DNA of 64,000 nucleotides, from positions 127,094-191,093 of the forward strand of contig NZ_JADOTT010000001.1 of assembly GCF_016817355.1 (NCBI RefSeq), written 5' to 3'. The stretch comes from Maricaulis parjimensis. Lineage in GTDB: Bacteria > Pseudomonadota > Alphaproteobacteria > Caulobacterales > Maricaulaceae. Every line of letters starts with the position of its first letter. Position 1 is the first letter of the stretch. The position numbers and the translations under genes were made by a program. The notes below the pieces were generated by a model. It was not told the DNA's origin, ran no database searches, and saw only the letters and a program-made list of their open reading frames with translations. Positions 36,766 through 45,401 of the stretch are shown here, in pieces.

Positions 36766-38868
36766 ATGTCGAGTATTCCTCTTAAATTTCCTGAAGCTAT
36801 TCCTTTCGTTGTTCCCCAGAACCGATGGTCCGACGACGACGCCCAATCCCTCACACCCGAGGGCTTGCTGCTGTATCGGTCCAATCTGCTTGGCTTCGAT
36901 CTGACCGTCACGAATTTCGGGGGCGGCAATACATCTGCCAAGCTGAAAGAAACCGATCCGCTCACCGGCGAAACGGTTGATGTGCTCTGGGTGAAAGGCT
37001 CAGGTGGGGATATCGGGTCCATGCAGCTCGACGGCTTCTCCACGCTTTACCAGGACAAGCTGCTCGGTCTTGAGCGGCACTATGGCGGTCCGGAAGATGA
37101 CGACAAGATGGTGGGTTACCTTCCCCATTGTACGTTCAATCTGAATCCGCGCGCAGCGTCCATCGACACACCGCTGCACAGCCTTCTACCCTTTGCCCAT
37201 GTCGACCATGTGCACCCCGACGCCATCATCGCGCTTGCCGCCTCATCGGGCGGCGAGGCCGCCACGCAAGAAATCTGGGGCGGAAAGATCGGCTGGCTGC
37301 CCTGGAAGCGCCCGGGTTACACGCTGGGAATCCAGCTGCGCGACTATGTCGCCGCCAATCCCGGCCTCGAAGGCGTCATGCTTGCGGGCCACGGGATCAT
37401 CTGCTGGGCCGATACGGCCAAAAATTGCTATGATCACACGATCCAGCTGATCGCTGATGCCGCCAACTATCTGAACCGTAAAATGGATGGTCGGCCAGCC
37501 TTCGGAGGCCAACAGATCACGCCGCGGGACGACCGCCGGGAGATTGCAGCCCGGTTGATGCCGAAACTGCGCGGACTGATGACCGGTGCCCGCGCCAAGG
37601 TCGGTCATTTTGCCGATGATCCGGAAACCCTGGAATTCGTCGGCTCTGTCGACTTCAATCGCCTGGCTCCGATCGGCACTTCCTGTCCCGACCACTTCCT
37701 GCGGACCAAGATCGCACCGCTCGCGCTCGACCCTGAGCGCCTGGAGGATGACGCTTATCTCGCACAATCCATTTCGGATTACCGCGACGCCTATGCCGCC
37801 TACTATAACCGCTGTGCCAGCCCGCAAGACCCGGCAATGCGCGATGCCAACCCGATTGTGGTGCTCGTGCCCGGCATTGGCCGCATGACCTTCGCTGCCG
37901 ACAAGAAGACGGCCCGGCTCGCCGGTGAGTTCTACGCCAACGCCATCAATGTCATGCGCGGCGCGGAAGCCATCGGCTCCTATATCGGTCTGGATGAGCA
38001 GGAAGCCTTCAATATCGAGTATTGGGCGCTGGAAGAGGCCAAGCTCCAGCGCATGCCGAAGCCGAAACCGATGGTCGGCAAGATTGCCCTCGTCACCGGC
38101 GGGGCTGGCGGCATTGGTCGCGCAACGGCTGAACGCCTTCTGGCGGACGGGGCCTGTGTCATGCTGCTCGACCGCGAAGAAGCTTCGCTGGGCACCGTAA
38201 AGGGTGACCTGGAGCAGCGCTTTGGCAAGGATTGCGTCCGCTCCGCACTCTGCGACGTCACGAAGGAAGACCAGGTTCAGGCGGCCTTTGATGCGTGCGC
38301 CTTGGAGTTCGGCGGACTGGACATCCTGATCGCCAATGCCGGGATTGCCTCTTCGGCGGCGCTGGAGCAAACCAGCGTGGACCTGTGGCGCAAGAATTAT
38401 GATGTCCTTGCCGAAGGCTACTTCCTGACTGCCCGCGCAGCCTTCCCATTGATGAAGGCGCAGCAGGGCGGATCGATCATCTTTATCGGGTCCAAGAACG
38501 GTATCGCCCCGGCGACCAACGCTTCGGCCTATGCCTCAGCCAAGGCCGCGTCTCTCCACCTGGCCCGCTGCCTGGCTCTTGAGGGGGCACCCGCAGGCAT
38601 CCGTGTGAACACGGTCAATCCGGATGCCGTCATTCGCGGATCACGGATCTGGGACGGCGATTGGCGCAAGGAGCGCGCTGGCGCTCACGGCATCGACCCC
38701 GGCGCCGAGCTGGAAGCCCATTACCGCAATCGCTCAATGCTGAAACGAGACGTTCTGCCGGAGGATATTGCCGAAACGGTCTTCTTCTTCGCCAGCGATC
38801 TTTCGGCGAAATCGACCGGCAATATGATAAATGTGGACGCAGGCAATGCCCAAGCGTTCACGCGATAG
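36766..38868 (+). CDS. Bifunctional rhamnulose-1-phosphate aldolase / short-chain dehydrogenase (RhaEW type)
   Basis: A 700-residue fusion. Residues 1-430 are a class II aldolase with the zinc histidines in PFAHVDHVHPDA and a third in GHGIICW. Residues about 437-700 are a short-chain dehydrogenase with TGGAGGIGRATAERL, NAGIASSAA and the catalytic YASAK. It splits rhamnulose-1-phosphate to DHAP and L-lactaldehyde, then oxidises the aldehyde (lactate-forming in the Bacillus RhaEW). ATG 36766 fits the family N-terminus; its ribosome site is weak. Twelve bases separate it from the isomerase gene. The partner lldD supports lactate rather than propanediol as product. Confidence 0.93.
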   Translation: MSSIPLKFPEAIPFVVPQNRWSDDDAQSLTPEGLLLYRSNLLGFDLTVTNFGGGNTSAKLKETDPLTGETVDVLWVKGSGGDIGSMQLDGFSTLYQDKLLGLERHYGGPEDDDKMVGYLPHCTFNLNPRAASIDTPLHSLLPFAHVDHVHPDAIIALAASSGGEAATQEIWGGKIGWLPWKRPGYTLGIQLRDYVAANPGLEGVMLAGHGIICWADTAKNCYDHTIQLIADAANYLNRKMDGRPAFGGQQITPRDDRREIAARLMPKLRGLMTGARAKVGHFADDPETLEFVGSVDFNRLAPIGTSCPDHFLRTKIAPLALDPERLEDDAYLAQSISDYRDAYAAYYNRCASPQDPAMRDANPIVVLVPGIGRMTFAADKKTARLAGEFYANAINVMRGAEAIGSYIGLDEQEAFNIEYWALEEAKLQRMPKPKPMVGKIALVTGGAGGIGRATAERLLADGACVMLLDREEASLGTVKGDLEQRFGKDCVRSALCDVTKEDQVQAAFDACALEFGGLDILIANAGIASSAALEQTSVDLWRKNYDVLAEGYFLTARAAFPLMKAQQGGSIIFIGSKNGIAPATNASAYASAKAASLHLARCLALEGAPAGIRVNTVNPDAVIRGSRIWDGDWRKERAGAHGIDPGAELEAHYRNRSMLKRDVLPEDIAETVFFFASDLSAKSTGNMINVDAGNAQAFTR

Positions 38869-38880
38869 GGAGAACTCAAC

Positions 38881-40176
38881 ATGGGCGCAAACCTGCCGCT
38901 CTCAAGCGACCAGATCAGCGAGTCCAATGCGCGGCTGACACCCGCTCTGGAGGATGAATACGACAGTCTCGGCCGCCAGCTGGATCGCCGCGGAATCGAC
39001 ATTTCCGCCATCAAGGCTAGCGTTGCCGAATTCTCCGTCGCTGTCCCCAGCTGGGGCGCCGGGCGCGGCGGGACGCGTTTTGCGAAATTCCCGATCGACG
39101 GCGAACCGACCAATATCCACGAGAAGCTCGAGGACTGTGCGGTTATCCATCAATTGTGCGGCATGACCCCGCGCGTTAGCCCGCACTTTCCCTGGGATCA
39201 TGTCAGCGACTACGCAGCCCTTCGCGAAGAAGCCGACAGCCTTGGCTTGGCCTTTGATGCCGTCAATTCCAACACTTTCCAGGATCAGCCCGACCAAAGC
39301 GTGAGCTACAAGACCGGCTCGCTCTCCTCGACCGTCGAGGCGGTTCGCCAGCAGGCGGTCGAGCACAATATCGACTGTATCGAGATCGGGAAAAAACTGG
39401 GCTCAAAAGCGCTCACAGTCTGGGTGGGAGACGGTTCAAACTTTCCTGGCCAGCAGGACCTGTCGCGCGCCTATGACCGCTATCTCGATGCCAGCGCCCA
39501 CATCTACGCCGCCCTGCCCGATGACTGGCACATGCTGCTGGAACACAAAATGTTCGAGCCGGCCTTTTATTCCAGTGTGATCTCCGACTGGGGCAGCTCC
39601 ATTCTGGCGGCTGAGCAATTGGGTCCGAAGGCGAAATGCCTGGTCGACCTCGGTCACCACGCGCCGAATGTGAACATCGAACAGATCGTGTCGCGGATGC
39701 ATCGGTTCGGCAAGCTGGGCGGCTTCCATTTCAATGACAGCAAGTATGGTGATGACGATCTGGATTCCGGCTCTATCAACCCGCACCAGCTTTTCCTGAT
39801 CTTCAACGAGCTTGTCGAAGCGGAACTGAATCCACGCGACGGATTTGATCCGGCCTATATGATCGACCAGTCGCACAATGTAACCGACCCGATCGAATCC
39901 ATGATGAGCTCGGCCGATGCCATCGCCACGGCCTATGCCAAGGCACTCCTGGTCGACCGCGAAGCCTTGTGGCGGGCCCAGGAGATCAATGATGCCATGA
40001 TGGCCTTCCAGGCGCTTAGACAAGCCTACAAGACCGACGTGTCACCCATTCTGGGTCAGGTCCGGCTGGAAAAGGGCGGCGCCATCGACATGCTGTCCAC
40101 CTACCGCCAATCCGGCTGGCGTGATCGCAAGGCCCGGGAACGCAAATCGGTAGGACTGGGCGCCGGCATCGTCTGA
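38881..40176 (+). CDS. rhaI: L-rhamnose isomerase, Pseudomonas-type
   Basis: A 431-residue TIM-barrel sugar isomerase of the P. stutzeri-like class, unrelated in length and sequence to enteric RhaA. Metal ligands appear as Glu in MLLEHKMFEPAF, Asp in CLVDLGHHAPN, His in GGFHFNDSKYGDDDLDSGS. It converts L-rhamnose to L-rhamnulose. GGGAGAACTCAAC precedes the ATG, 12 bp after the aldolase/dehydrogenase stop. It ends the plus-strand catabolic pair and is followed by a strong terminator. Confidence 0.93.
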   Translation: MGANLPLSSDQISESNARLTPALEDEYDSLGRQLDRRGIDISAIKASVAEFSVAVPSWGAGRGGTRFAKFPIDGEPTNIHEKLEDCAVIHQLCGMTPRVSPHFPWDHVSDYAALREEADSLGLAFDAVNSNTFQDQPDQSVSYKTGSLSSTVEAVRQQAVEHNIDCIEIGKKLGSKALTVWVGDGSNFPGQQDLSRAYDRYLDASAHIYAALPDDWHMLLEHKMFEPAFYSSVISDWGSSILAAEQLGPKAKCLVDLGHHAPNVNIEQIVSRMHRFGKLGGFHFNDSKYGDDDLDSGSINPHQLFLIFNELVEAELNPRDGFDPAYMIDQSHNVTDPIESMMSSADAIATAYAKALLVDREALWRAQEINDAMMAFQALRQAYKTDVSPILGQVRLEKGGAIDMLSTYRQSGWRDRKARERKSVGLGAGIV

Positions 40177-40198
40177 TTTGCCTCACCCAATAGTTTTC

Positions 40199-40228
40199 AT
40201 TCAGGGCACCCTAAAGGGTGCCCTGAAT
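40199..40228 (+). terminator. Rho-independent terminator after the rhamnose isomerase
   Basis: A 13-bp perfect stem (ATTCAGGGCACCC / GGGTGCCCTGAAT) with TAAA loop, followed by TCGTTT, 23 bp after the isomerase stop. Confidence 0.88.
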
Positions 40229-40302
40229 TCGTTTGACGCCGGCTCATCCTGAAAACTGCTGCAATTGCGCAGAGCTGCCATAGCAGGCAAGTGACAAGAA
40301 AA

Positions 40303-40326
40303 GGACCGCTCCTTTCGGAGCGGTCC
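40303..40326 (-). terminator. Rho-independent terminator of the dehydroshikimate dehydratase operon
   Basis: A 10-bp perfect stem (GGACCGCTCC/GGAGCGGTCC, TTTC loop). On the minus strand it is followed by TTTTCTTG, 60 bp after the stop of the gene at 40386. Confidence 0.88.
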
Positions 40327-40385
40327 AGCAAGGCGCGAGGCTGGCCGGGAGTACAGCTGCAGCCGCGCCGAAACCGTGAGTGTGG

Positions 40386-42251
40386 TCAGACCCGTTCCAG
40401 ATCATCCGATCTGAACCGGGTCTGGGAGGCCAGGCGGATGGCGGCATTGGCGGCGCCGAATGCGTCATAGCCGCGCCGTTCGACCACTTCGAAGAAGAAG
40501 CGCTTGGCGAAGGCCCGCGTGTAGAACTGGAAGTATTCGCCATCAGCGTCCTGGTCGTAGAGGATGCGGGCGGCCCGCAAACGGTCCAGCAGGGCCGCAT
40601 CCAGGCCAAAGCGGGCGCCGATATCGTCGTAATAGCTGTCAGGAATATCGAGCAGGCTGGCACCGGCAGCGCGCATCCGATCCGCAGCGGCGAGAATGTC
40701 ATCCGTTTCGAACGCAATGTGCTGGACGCCGGACCCGAAATAGGTTGTCAGCATGCGCGAGGACAAGGATTGGCGGGCGGCAGAGCCGGACATGCTGATC
40801 CGTAAACTCCGATCCGCATTCTGCACGGCCTGGCTTTGCACGAGGCCGAACGGATCGGGGATTTCCACCAGCGGCGATTTCTCGAGCCCCAGGAGCGCGC
40901 TGTAATAGAGCAGCCAGGTCAGGACTTCCTCAAAGGCGACATTGTGGGCGACATGGTCGACCCGTGTGAGCGGGCCGGGGCGGGGCGCAGCGCCGATGGT
41001 GACGAATTCATCCGTCCAGATATCGTCCACCTTGGCGCTGTCCATGAAATAGAGAAGGCTGCCACCGACGGCGCGGACTGCCGGGATTTCGTATTCCCCT
41101 TCGGCGACAGGCTGGTCGAAGGCCGTCATGCCGAGGGCCCGGGCCCGCGCAAGCGCATCGCCGGCCGCGTCGACCTTGAGCCCGATGGCGCAGACCGAAC
41201 ACCCATGCACCAGGGCATGGGAGGCCGCGAAACCCTCGGCCTCCGAATTGACCACGATATTGATGCCGCCTTGCCGCCAGCGTGTGACCGCCTTGCGCCG
41301 GTGCTGGCCGATCTGGGCGAAGCCGAGGGCGGACAACCAGTCGGACAGGGCCATGGCCTCGCTTTCACTGGCGGCGAATTCGAGAAACTCCACGCCATGG
41401 CAAACGGGTGGCGGGGCCAGGGCAGAAGCCGCTCCGCGATGACGGGCGATCTGGTCTTCCAGGGCGAGCAGAGAGCGGCGGCCATCAAGCGCGATCTGGG
41501 CCGTTGAAGCCGCCCGGAAACGGTCGTTGAAAATCTCCAGGCTGAGCGCGCCATCGAAACCGATCGCCTGAAGATTGGCGACATAGGTCTCCAGATCGAA
41601 ATCCCCCTGCCCCGGCATGCACCGGAAGTGGCGGCTCCAGTAAAGCGCGCCGGCATCGATGAGCGGGGCGTCGGCAATCTGGACCAGCTCGATCTTCGCC
41701 GGATCGATCTCCAGAAGGCTGTCGGACGGGATATTCCGGGCGAGGCTGTGGAAGGTGTCGAGGATCAGGCCGAGATTGGGATGATCCGCCGCCTGAACGA
41801 TCTGCCAGGCATCGCGATGATCGCTGACATGGCGGCCCCAGGCGAGTGCTTCATAGCCGATACGCAGGCCGCGCCGGCCCGCGCGCTCGCCAGCTTCGCG
41901 CAAGTCCGCTGCCAGGACAGTCCGGTCACCCACACTGTGCTCGGACACGTTGGAGCAGACGAGAAGGAGCTGTGCGCCCAGATCCTCCATCACATCGAAC
42001 TTCCGCTCCAAACGGTCGAAGACACGCCGGCGCATGGCGCCGGGCATGCCTTCCAGGTCACGGAAGGGCTGGAAAGCGGTGCAGACTAGCCCTTCATCCC
42101 GGATCATGCGTCCGATGTCAGCCGCACTGCCCGGATAGGCGAGCAGGTCGTGCTCGAAAATCTCCACCCCTTTGAACCCGGCCGCAGCCACGGCTTTGAG
42201 CTTTTCGTTCAGCGTGCCGCTGATGGACACGGTGGCGATGGAGTGCCGCAT
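40386..42251 (-). CDS. quiC: 3-Dehydroshikimate dehydratase, fused TIM-barrel + VOC (QuiC type)
   Basis: A 621-residue two-domain protein. Residues 1-270 are an AP-endonuclease-2-like TIM barrel with metal ligands Glu in IGYEALAWG, Asp in LILDTFHSL and Glu in ALSLEIFND. Residues about 285-610 are a 4-hydroxyphenylpyruvate-dioxygenase-like VOC domain that keeps its own triad (His in RVDHVAHN, His in VQHIAFE, Glu in FFEVVER). The barrel makes protocatechuate from 3-dehydroshikimate in Pseudomonas QuiC; the VOC half has no settled role in this family. GGAGG is eight bases before the ATG. Last gene of the receptor-esterase-transporter operon. Confidence 0.9.
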   Translation of the reverse strand: MRHSIATVSISGTLNEKLKAVAAAGFKGVEIFEHDLLAYPGSAADIGRMIRDEGLVCTAFQPFRDLEGMPGAMRRRVFDRLERKFDVMEDLGAQLLLVCSNVSEHSVGDRTVLAADLREAGERAGRRGLRIGYEALAWGRHVSDHRDAWQIVQAADHPNLGLILDTFHSLARNIPSDSLLEIDPAKIELVQIADAPLIDAGALYWSRHFRCMPGQGDFDLETYVANLQAIGFDGALSLEIFNDRFRAASTAQIALDGRRSLLALEDQIARHRGAASALAPPPVCHGVEFLEFAASESEAMALSDWLSALGFAQIGQHRRKAVTRWRQGGINIVVNSEAEGFAASHALVHGCSVCAIGLKVDAAGDALARARALGMTAFDQPVAEGEYEIPAVRAVGGSLLYFMDSAKVDDIWTDEFVTIGAAPRPGPLTRVDHVAHNVAFEEVLTWLLYYSALLGLEKSPLVEIPDPFGLVQSQAVQNADRSLRISMSGSAARQSLSSRMLTTYFGSGVQHIAFETDDILAAADRMRAAGASLLDIPDSYYDDIGARFGLDAALLDRLRAARILYDQDADGEYFQFYTRAFAKRFFFEVVERRGYDAFGAANAAIRLASQTRFRSDDLERV

Positions 42252-42270
42252 GACAATGCCTCCGCAAGGC

Positions 42271-43605
42271 TCAGTTTTCCTGGACGGCCGGTTCCTGGAT
42301 GAAAAGCGCCGTCATGCCCGCAATGAAGGCCGCGACACAGAAGACGGCGAACAGCTGGAAAATCGACAGGCCAGCCCCCAGCAGGAATCCCCCGACCAGC
42401 GGCCCGAGAAAGGCGCCAATCCGGCTGACACCGAGGGCCAGGCCGATCCCGGTCGAGCGCAGTTCGGGCGGATAGACCTTGGCGGCCAGCGCCCAGAATC
42501 CGTTGAAACCGCCCTGGACCGTAATGCCGACACAGGCCGCAATGATCAGTGTCGGCAGAACCGGAAGACTGGTACCGCCAAAGACAAGCATGGCGAAGAT
42601 GGACGCACTGAACAGGCTTGCAATGACCCGGCTGACACGGAAACGGATGGCCAGCCACCCCATCATCGCCGTGCCCAGGAAAGCGCCGAAATTATAGGTC
42701 GCGCCAGCATAGATCGCGTCCTCGATCGGCAGGCCGGAATCCACGGCCAGTTTGGGAATCCAGGAAATCAGGAAGTAGAGAACGAAATAGCCAAAGCTCG
42801 CTGCCAGCCACAGGAGCAGGGTGTTCTTGAGACGGTCCCCGGCCATGAGGAAACGCAGGCCCCGGCGTTCCGGACCGGTCTTGGCGGCTAGCGCCAGACG
42901 CGCCTCGAAGTCGACACCCAGCCGGCTGGCGATCCCGCGCGCCTTGACGAGATCCCCGTCACGGCCCCGTCGCAGCAGGAAAGAAAAGGACTCCGGCAAG
43001 AGCACGAATACGACGGCGAGCAGAACCAGGCAGAGGACACCGATACTGATCAGCGGTGGCCGCCAGCCCGTCTGCTCGATCACCAGGGCGGTAACGAAGG
43101 CGGTAATGATGGACCCGACCGGCCAACCGGCCTGCACCAGACCGGCTGCAAAACTGGAATGCCGCGCCGGGGCGAATTCAGTGGCCATGGACGTCATGGT
43201 CACACCGATTGTGCCGACCCCGACACCGACCAGGAAACGCAGGATGATGAGGTCCCGGATCGTCTCGACAAAGCCGGAAACGATCATGGCTATCGCGACC
43301 AGGCCCAGCGCGCCCATGATGAGATTGCGCCGTCCGAACCTGTCTCCGAGCGGCGCCACGAAGACGCACCCGACAGCCATGCCCGGCAAGCTGGCCGCGA
43401 AGACCGCGCCCAGCGCTTCCGGCCGCAATCCCCAGTCATTGGAGATCACCGGCGCCACAAAGGCGATGATCAGCATGTCCGCCCCGTCCAGCATGTTGAG
43501 GACGAAGCAAAGACTGACAACCAGAATGCGGATTGGCGTCCAGGTCTCGGCCAGAGGGCCGCCCCCCGCCGGAGCCGCATCCTGCCTTGCATCGATCGAG
43601 GTCAT
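42271..43605 (-). CDS. MFS aromatic acid:H+ symporter (AAHS family)
   Basis: A 444-residue, twelve-TM carrier. TM1 contains DGADMLIIAFVAP, the Asp-containing signature of AAHS carriers such as PcaK and the quinate/shikimate transporters, and loop 2-3 has APLGDRFGRRN. It is 19 bp upstream of the quiC start and co-oriented, so it should import quinate, shikimate or a hydroxycinnamate released by the neighbouring esterase. GGGAG lies upstream of the ATG. Confidence 0.9.
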   Translation of the reverse strand: MTSIDARQDAAPAGGGPLAETWTPIRILVVSLCFVLNMLDGADMLIIAFVAPVISNDWGLRPEALGAVFAASLPGMAVGCVFVAPLGDRFGRRNLIMGALGLVAIAMIVSGFVETIRDLIILRFLVGVGVGTIGVTMTSMATEFAPARHSSFAAGLVQAGWPVGSIITAFVTALVIEQTGWRPPLISIGVLCLVLLAVVFVLLPESFSFLLRRGRDGDLVKARGIASRLGVDFEARLALAAKTGPERRGLRFLMAGDRLKNTLLLWLAASFGYFVLYFLISWIPKLAVDSGLPIEDAIYAGATYNFGAFLGTAMMGWLAIRFRVSRVIASLFSASIFAMLVFGGTSLPVLPTLIIAACVGITVQGGFNGFWALAAKVYPPELRSTGIGLALGVSRIGAFLGPLVGGFLLGAGLSIFQLFAVFCVAAFIAGMTALFIQEPAVQEN

Positions 43606-43675
43606 ACACGTCTCCCTGAACCGGCCCTGCTCGCGTGAGCAACCGGTCTTGAAGTCTTGTTACCGAGCCGCCCGG

Positions 43676-45400
43676 TCAGTCCTGTTCAGGCAGCCGGCAT
43701 TGGTAGCGGGTTTGCCCGTCCTGGCGATTGCCGACCGCGATTTGCGGATAGGGGCAAAGCGGGACACTCAGCCCGGCCAACGGGCCATCGGGTGCCGCGG
43801 ACGCGGAAATCCGGTCCGGCGCATCACCCTCAAGGACCCAGGCTTCAAGGGCTGTGAGGGAATCAAACCGGTCCGGACCGGGGCCCCCGGCGCAATGATT
43901 CATGCCAGGCACAGCAAAGACACGCGCAAACTCGGCGGCGTCACCTCCGGCCGTCTCGTTCACGCCATTCCACCAATCAATCGTGTCGAGGACGGAGAAA
44001 ACCGGATCGCTGACACCATGCGGAACGATGAGGCGGCCACCCTGGTCCGCAAAGGCGGACAGATCGGTCGAGCGCATGCCGACATCCTGCCAGGCGGAGG
44101 TTTGGAACGGTGGCTCGACGGCGTAGATGCGCTGGGCATCGACATCAAAATCGAAACCCATTTGCCATTCGAGCAAGGCCTGCGGATTGCCGGGCAAGGC
44201 GGTGGGCGGCGTCGTGAATACCGCGGCCAGCGACGCTCCGCCGAGCAGAATGTTCAAGGAGGGCGGAGCCGGTTCCAGACCGATCTTCCAGACCGACCAG
44301 CCCGGAGACGCCAGACCGGAATCCCAGGCGAAGGGCGCATAAAGCGGCTCGCCAGCGCCATTGCGCGCGCCGTCGATTACGCTCACCAGCGCGTCGATCT
44401 GAGCGGTTTCAAGACAGGGTCCAGTTGCGTCGGCCTCACAGGTCAGCGCCCGCAGCCGGGGTTCGATGCGCGCGGTCGTACAGGCGCCGACAGCACCGAT
44501 CAGCCCGTCCTCCAGACCGTCATCACCATCGCATTCCGCCAGTACTTCCCGCCCGACCAGGCCCAGTTCTTCCTGGCTGATCAGGGAGGCAAAATTGAAG
44601 GCTGAGACCGGTTCGCCCCGGCTTTCGAAAATTCCGGCAAACGCCTGGACATCCCAGGCCTCGGCGATCGCGGCGCGCGGCAAGGACATGCCCGGTGCCA
44701 TGGCGACAATCCCGTCAAAAGCTTCCGGGTAGCGTTGGGCGAAGGCCATGCCTTCCTGACCGCCCTTGGAGCAGCCCCAGAAAATATTCGTTTCGGCAGA
44801 CCGGTCATAGAAGGCCTGAAGCATCGCATGGCCCAGATCATAGGTCCGGATCAGGCTGGCATGGCCGTAATCTCGACGGGCCTGCGGATCGAAGCCGAAC
44901 ACGAGCTCACCCTGATGATCGGGCACCGTGTTACGGGTATTGTCGTGGCCTGAATCCTGGGCAATGACGGCATAGCCCCGGATCAGGGCCGCGGGATTAC
45001 CCGCACCGTTGGGGCCGGTCGCATCGCCGACCACGCCATTGGAACCGCCCCCGCCCTGGAAAAAGAAGCGTCCATTCCAGTCATCAGGAAGCCGCATCCG
45101 GAAACCCGTGCGGTATTCGCCACCGACGCGGCCTTCATGCGCACCATAATAGCCTTCCACGAGGCAATGGGCCGGCAGCGCTTCCGCTGCCTGCCACTGC
45201 GCCGCGGTCACGACCAGGTCCGAAACCGGTGCCGAGCCAGCCAGGCTGGATGCCAGGCTTGCGCAGCGTTCAGGTGATCCGGCATCAGCCAGGCTGCCGA
45301 CCTGCGCACCCGGCTGGGGCGCGCAAGCCGTGAGCAGAACCGTTCCCCCCAACACAAGAGTCGAGGACACGGATGCAAGGCGGGAACGGTAGGATTTCAT
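43676..45400 (-). CDS. Tannase/feruloyl esterase family lipoprotein
   Basis: A 574-residue esterase of the tannase family. Lipobox LTAC (Cys26), oxyanion region FFFQGGGGSNG, nucleophile Ser211 in WGCSKGGQEG, Asp in HGVSDPVF, and His in NHCAGGPG. Cys210 beside the Ser and the Cys after the His form the CS-D-HC disulfide-linked triad of this family. Substrates are gallate, ferulate, caffeate or chlorogenate esters. Next to quinate/dehydroshikimate genes, hydrolysis of chlorogenate (caffeoylquinate) is the most attractive reading. One base separates its ATG from the TonB receptor stop. Confidence 0.9.
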   Translation of the reverse strand: MKSYRSRLASVSSTLVLGGTVLLTACAPQPGAQVGSLADAGSPERCASLASSLAGSAPVSDLVVTAAQWQAAEALPAHCLVEGYYGAHEGRVGGEYRTGFRMRLPDDWNGRFFFQGGGGSNGVVGDATGPNGAGNPAALIRGYAVIAQDSGHDNTRNTVPDHQGELVFGFDPQARRDYGHASLIRTYDLGHAMLQAFYDRSAETNIFWGCSKGGQEGMAFAQRYPEAFDGIVAMAPGMSLPRAAIAEAWDVQAFAGIFESRGEPVSAFNFASLISQEELGLVGREVLAECDGDDGLEDGLIGAVGACTTARIEPRLRALTCEADATGPCLETAQIDALVSVIDGARNGAGEPLYAPFAWDSGLASPGWSVWKIGLEPAPPSLNILLGGASLAAVFTTPPTALPGNPQALLEWQMGFDFDVDAQRIYAVEPPFQTSAWQDVGMRSTDLSAFADQGGRLIVPHGVSDPVFSVLDTIDWWNGVNETAGGDAAEFARVFAVPGMNHCAGGPGPDRFDSLTALEAWVLEGDAPDRISASAAPDGPLAGLSVPLCPYPQIAVGNRQDGQTRYQCRLPEQD

Positions 45401-45401
45401 G

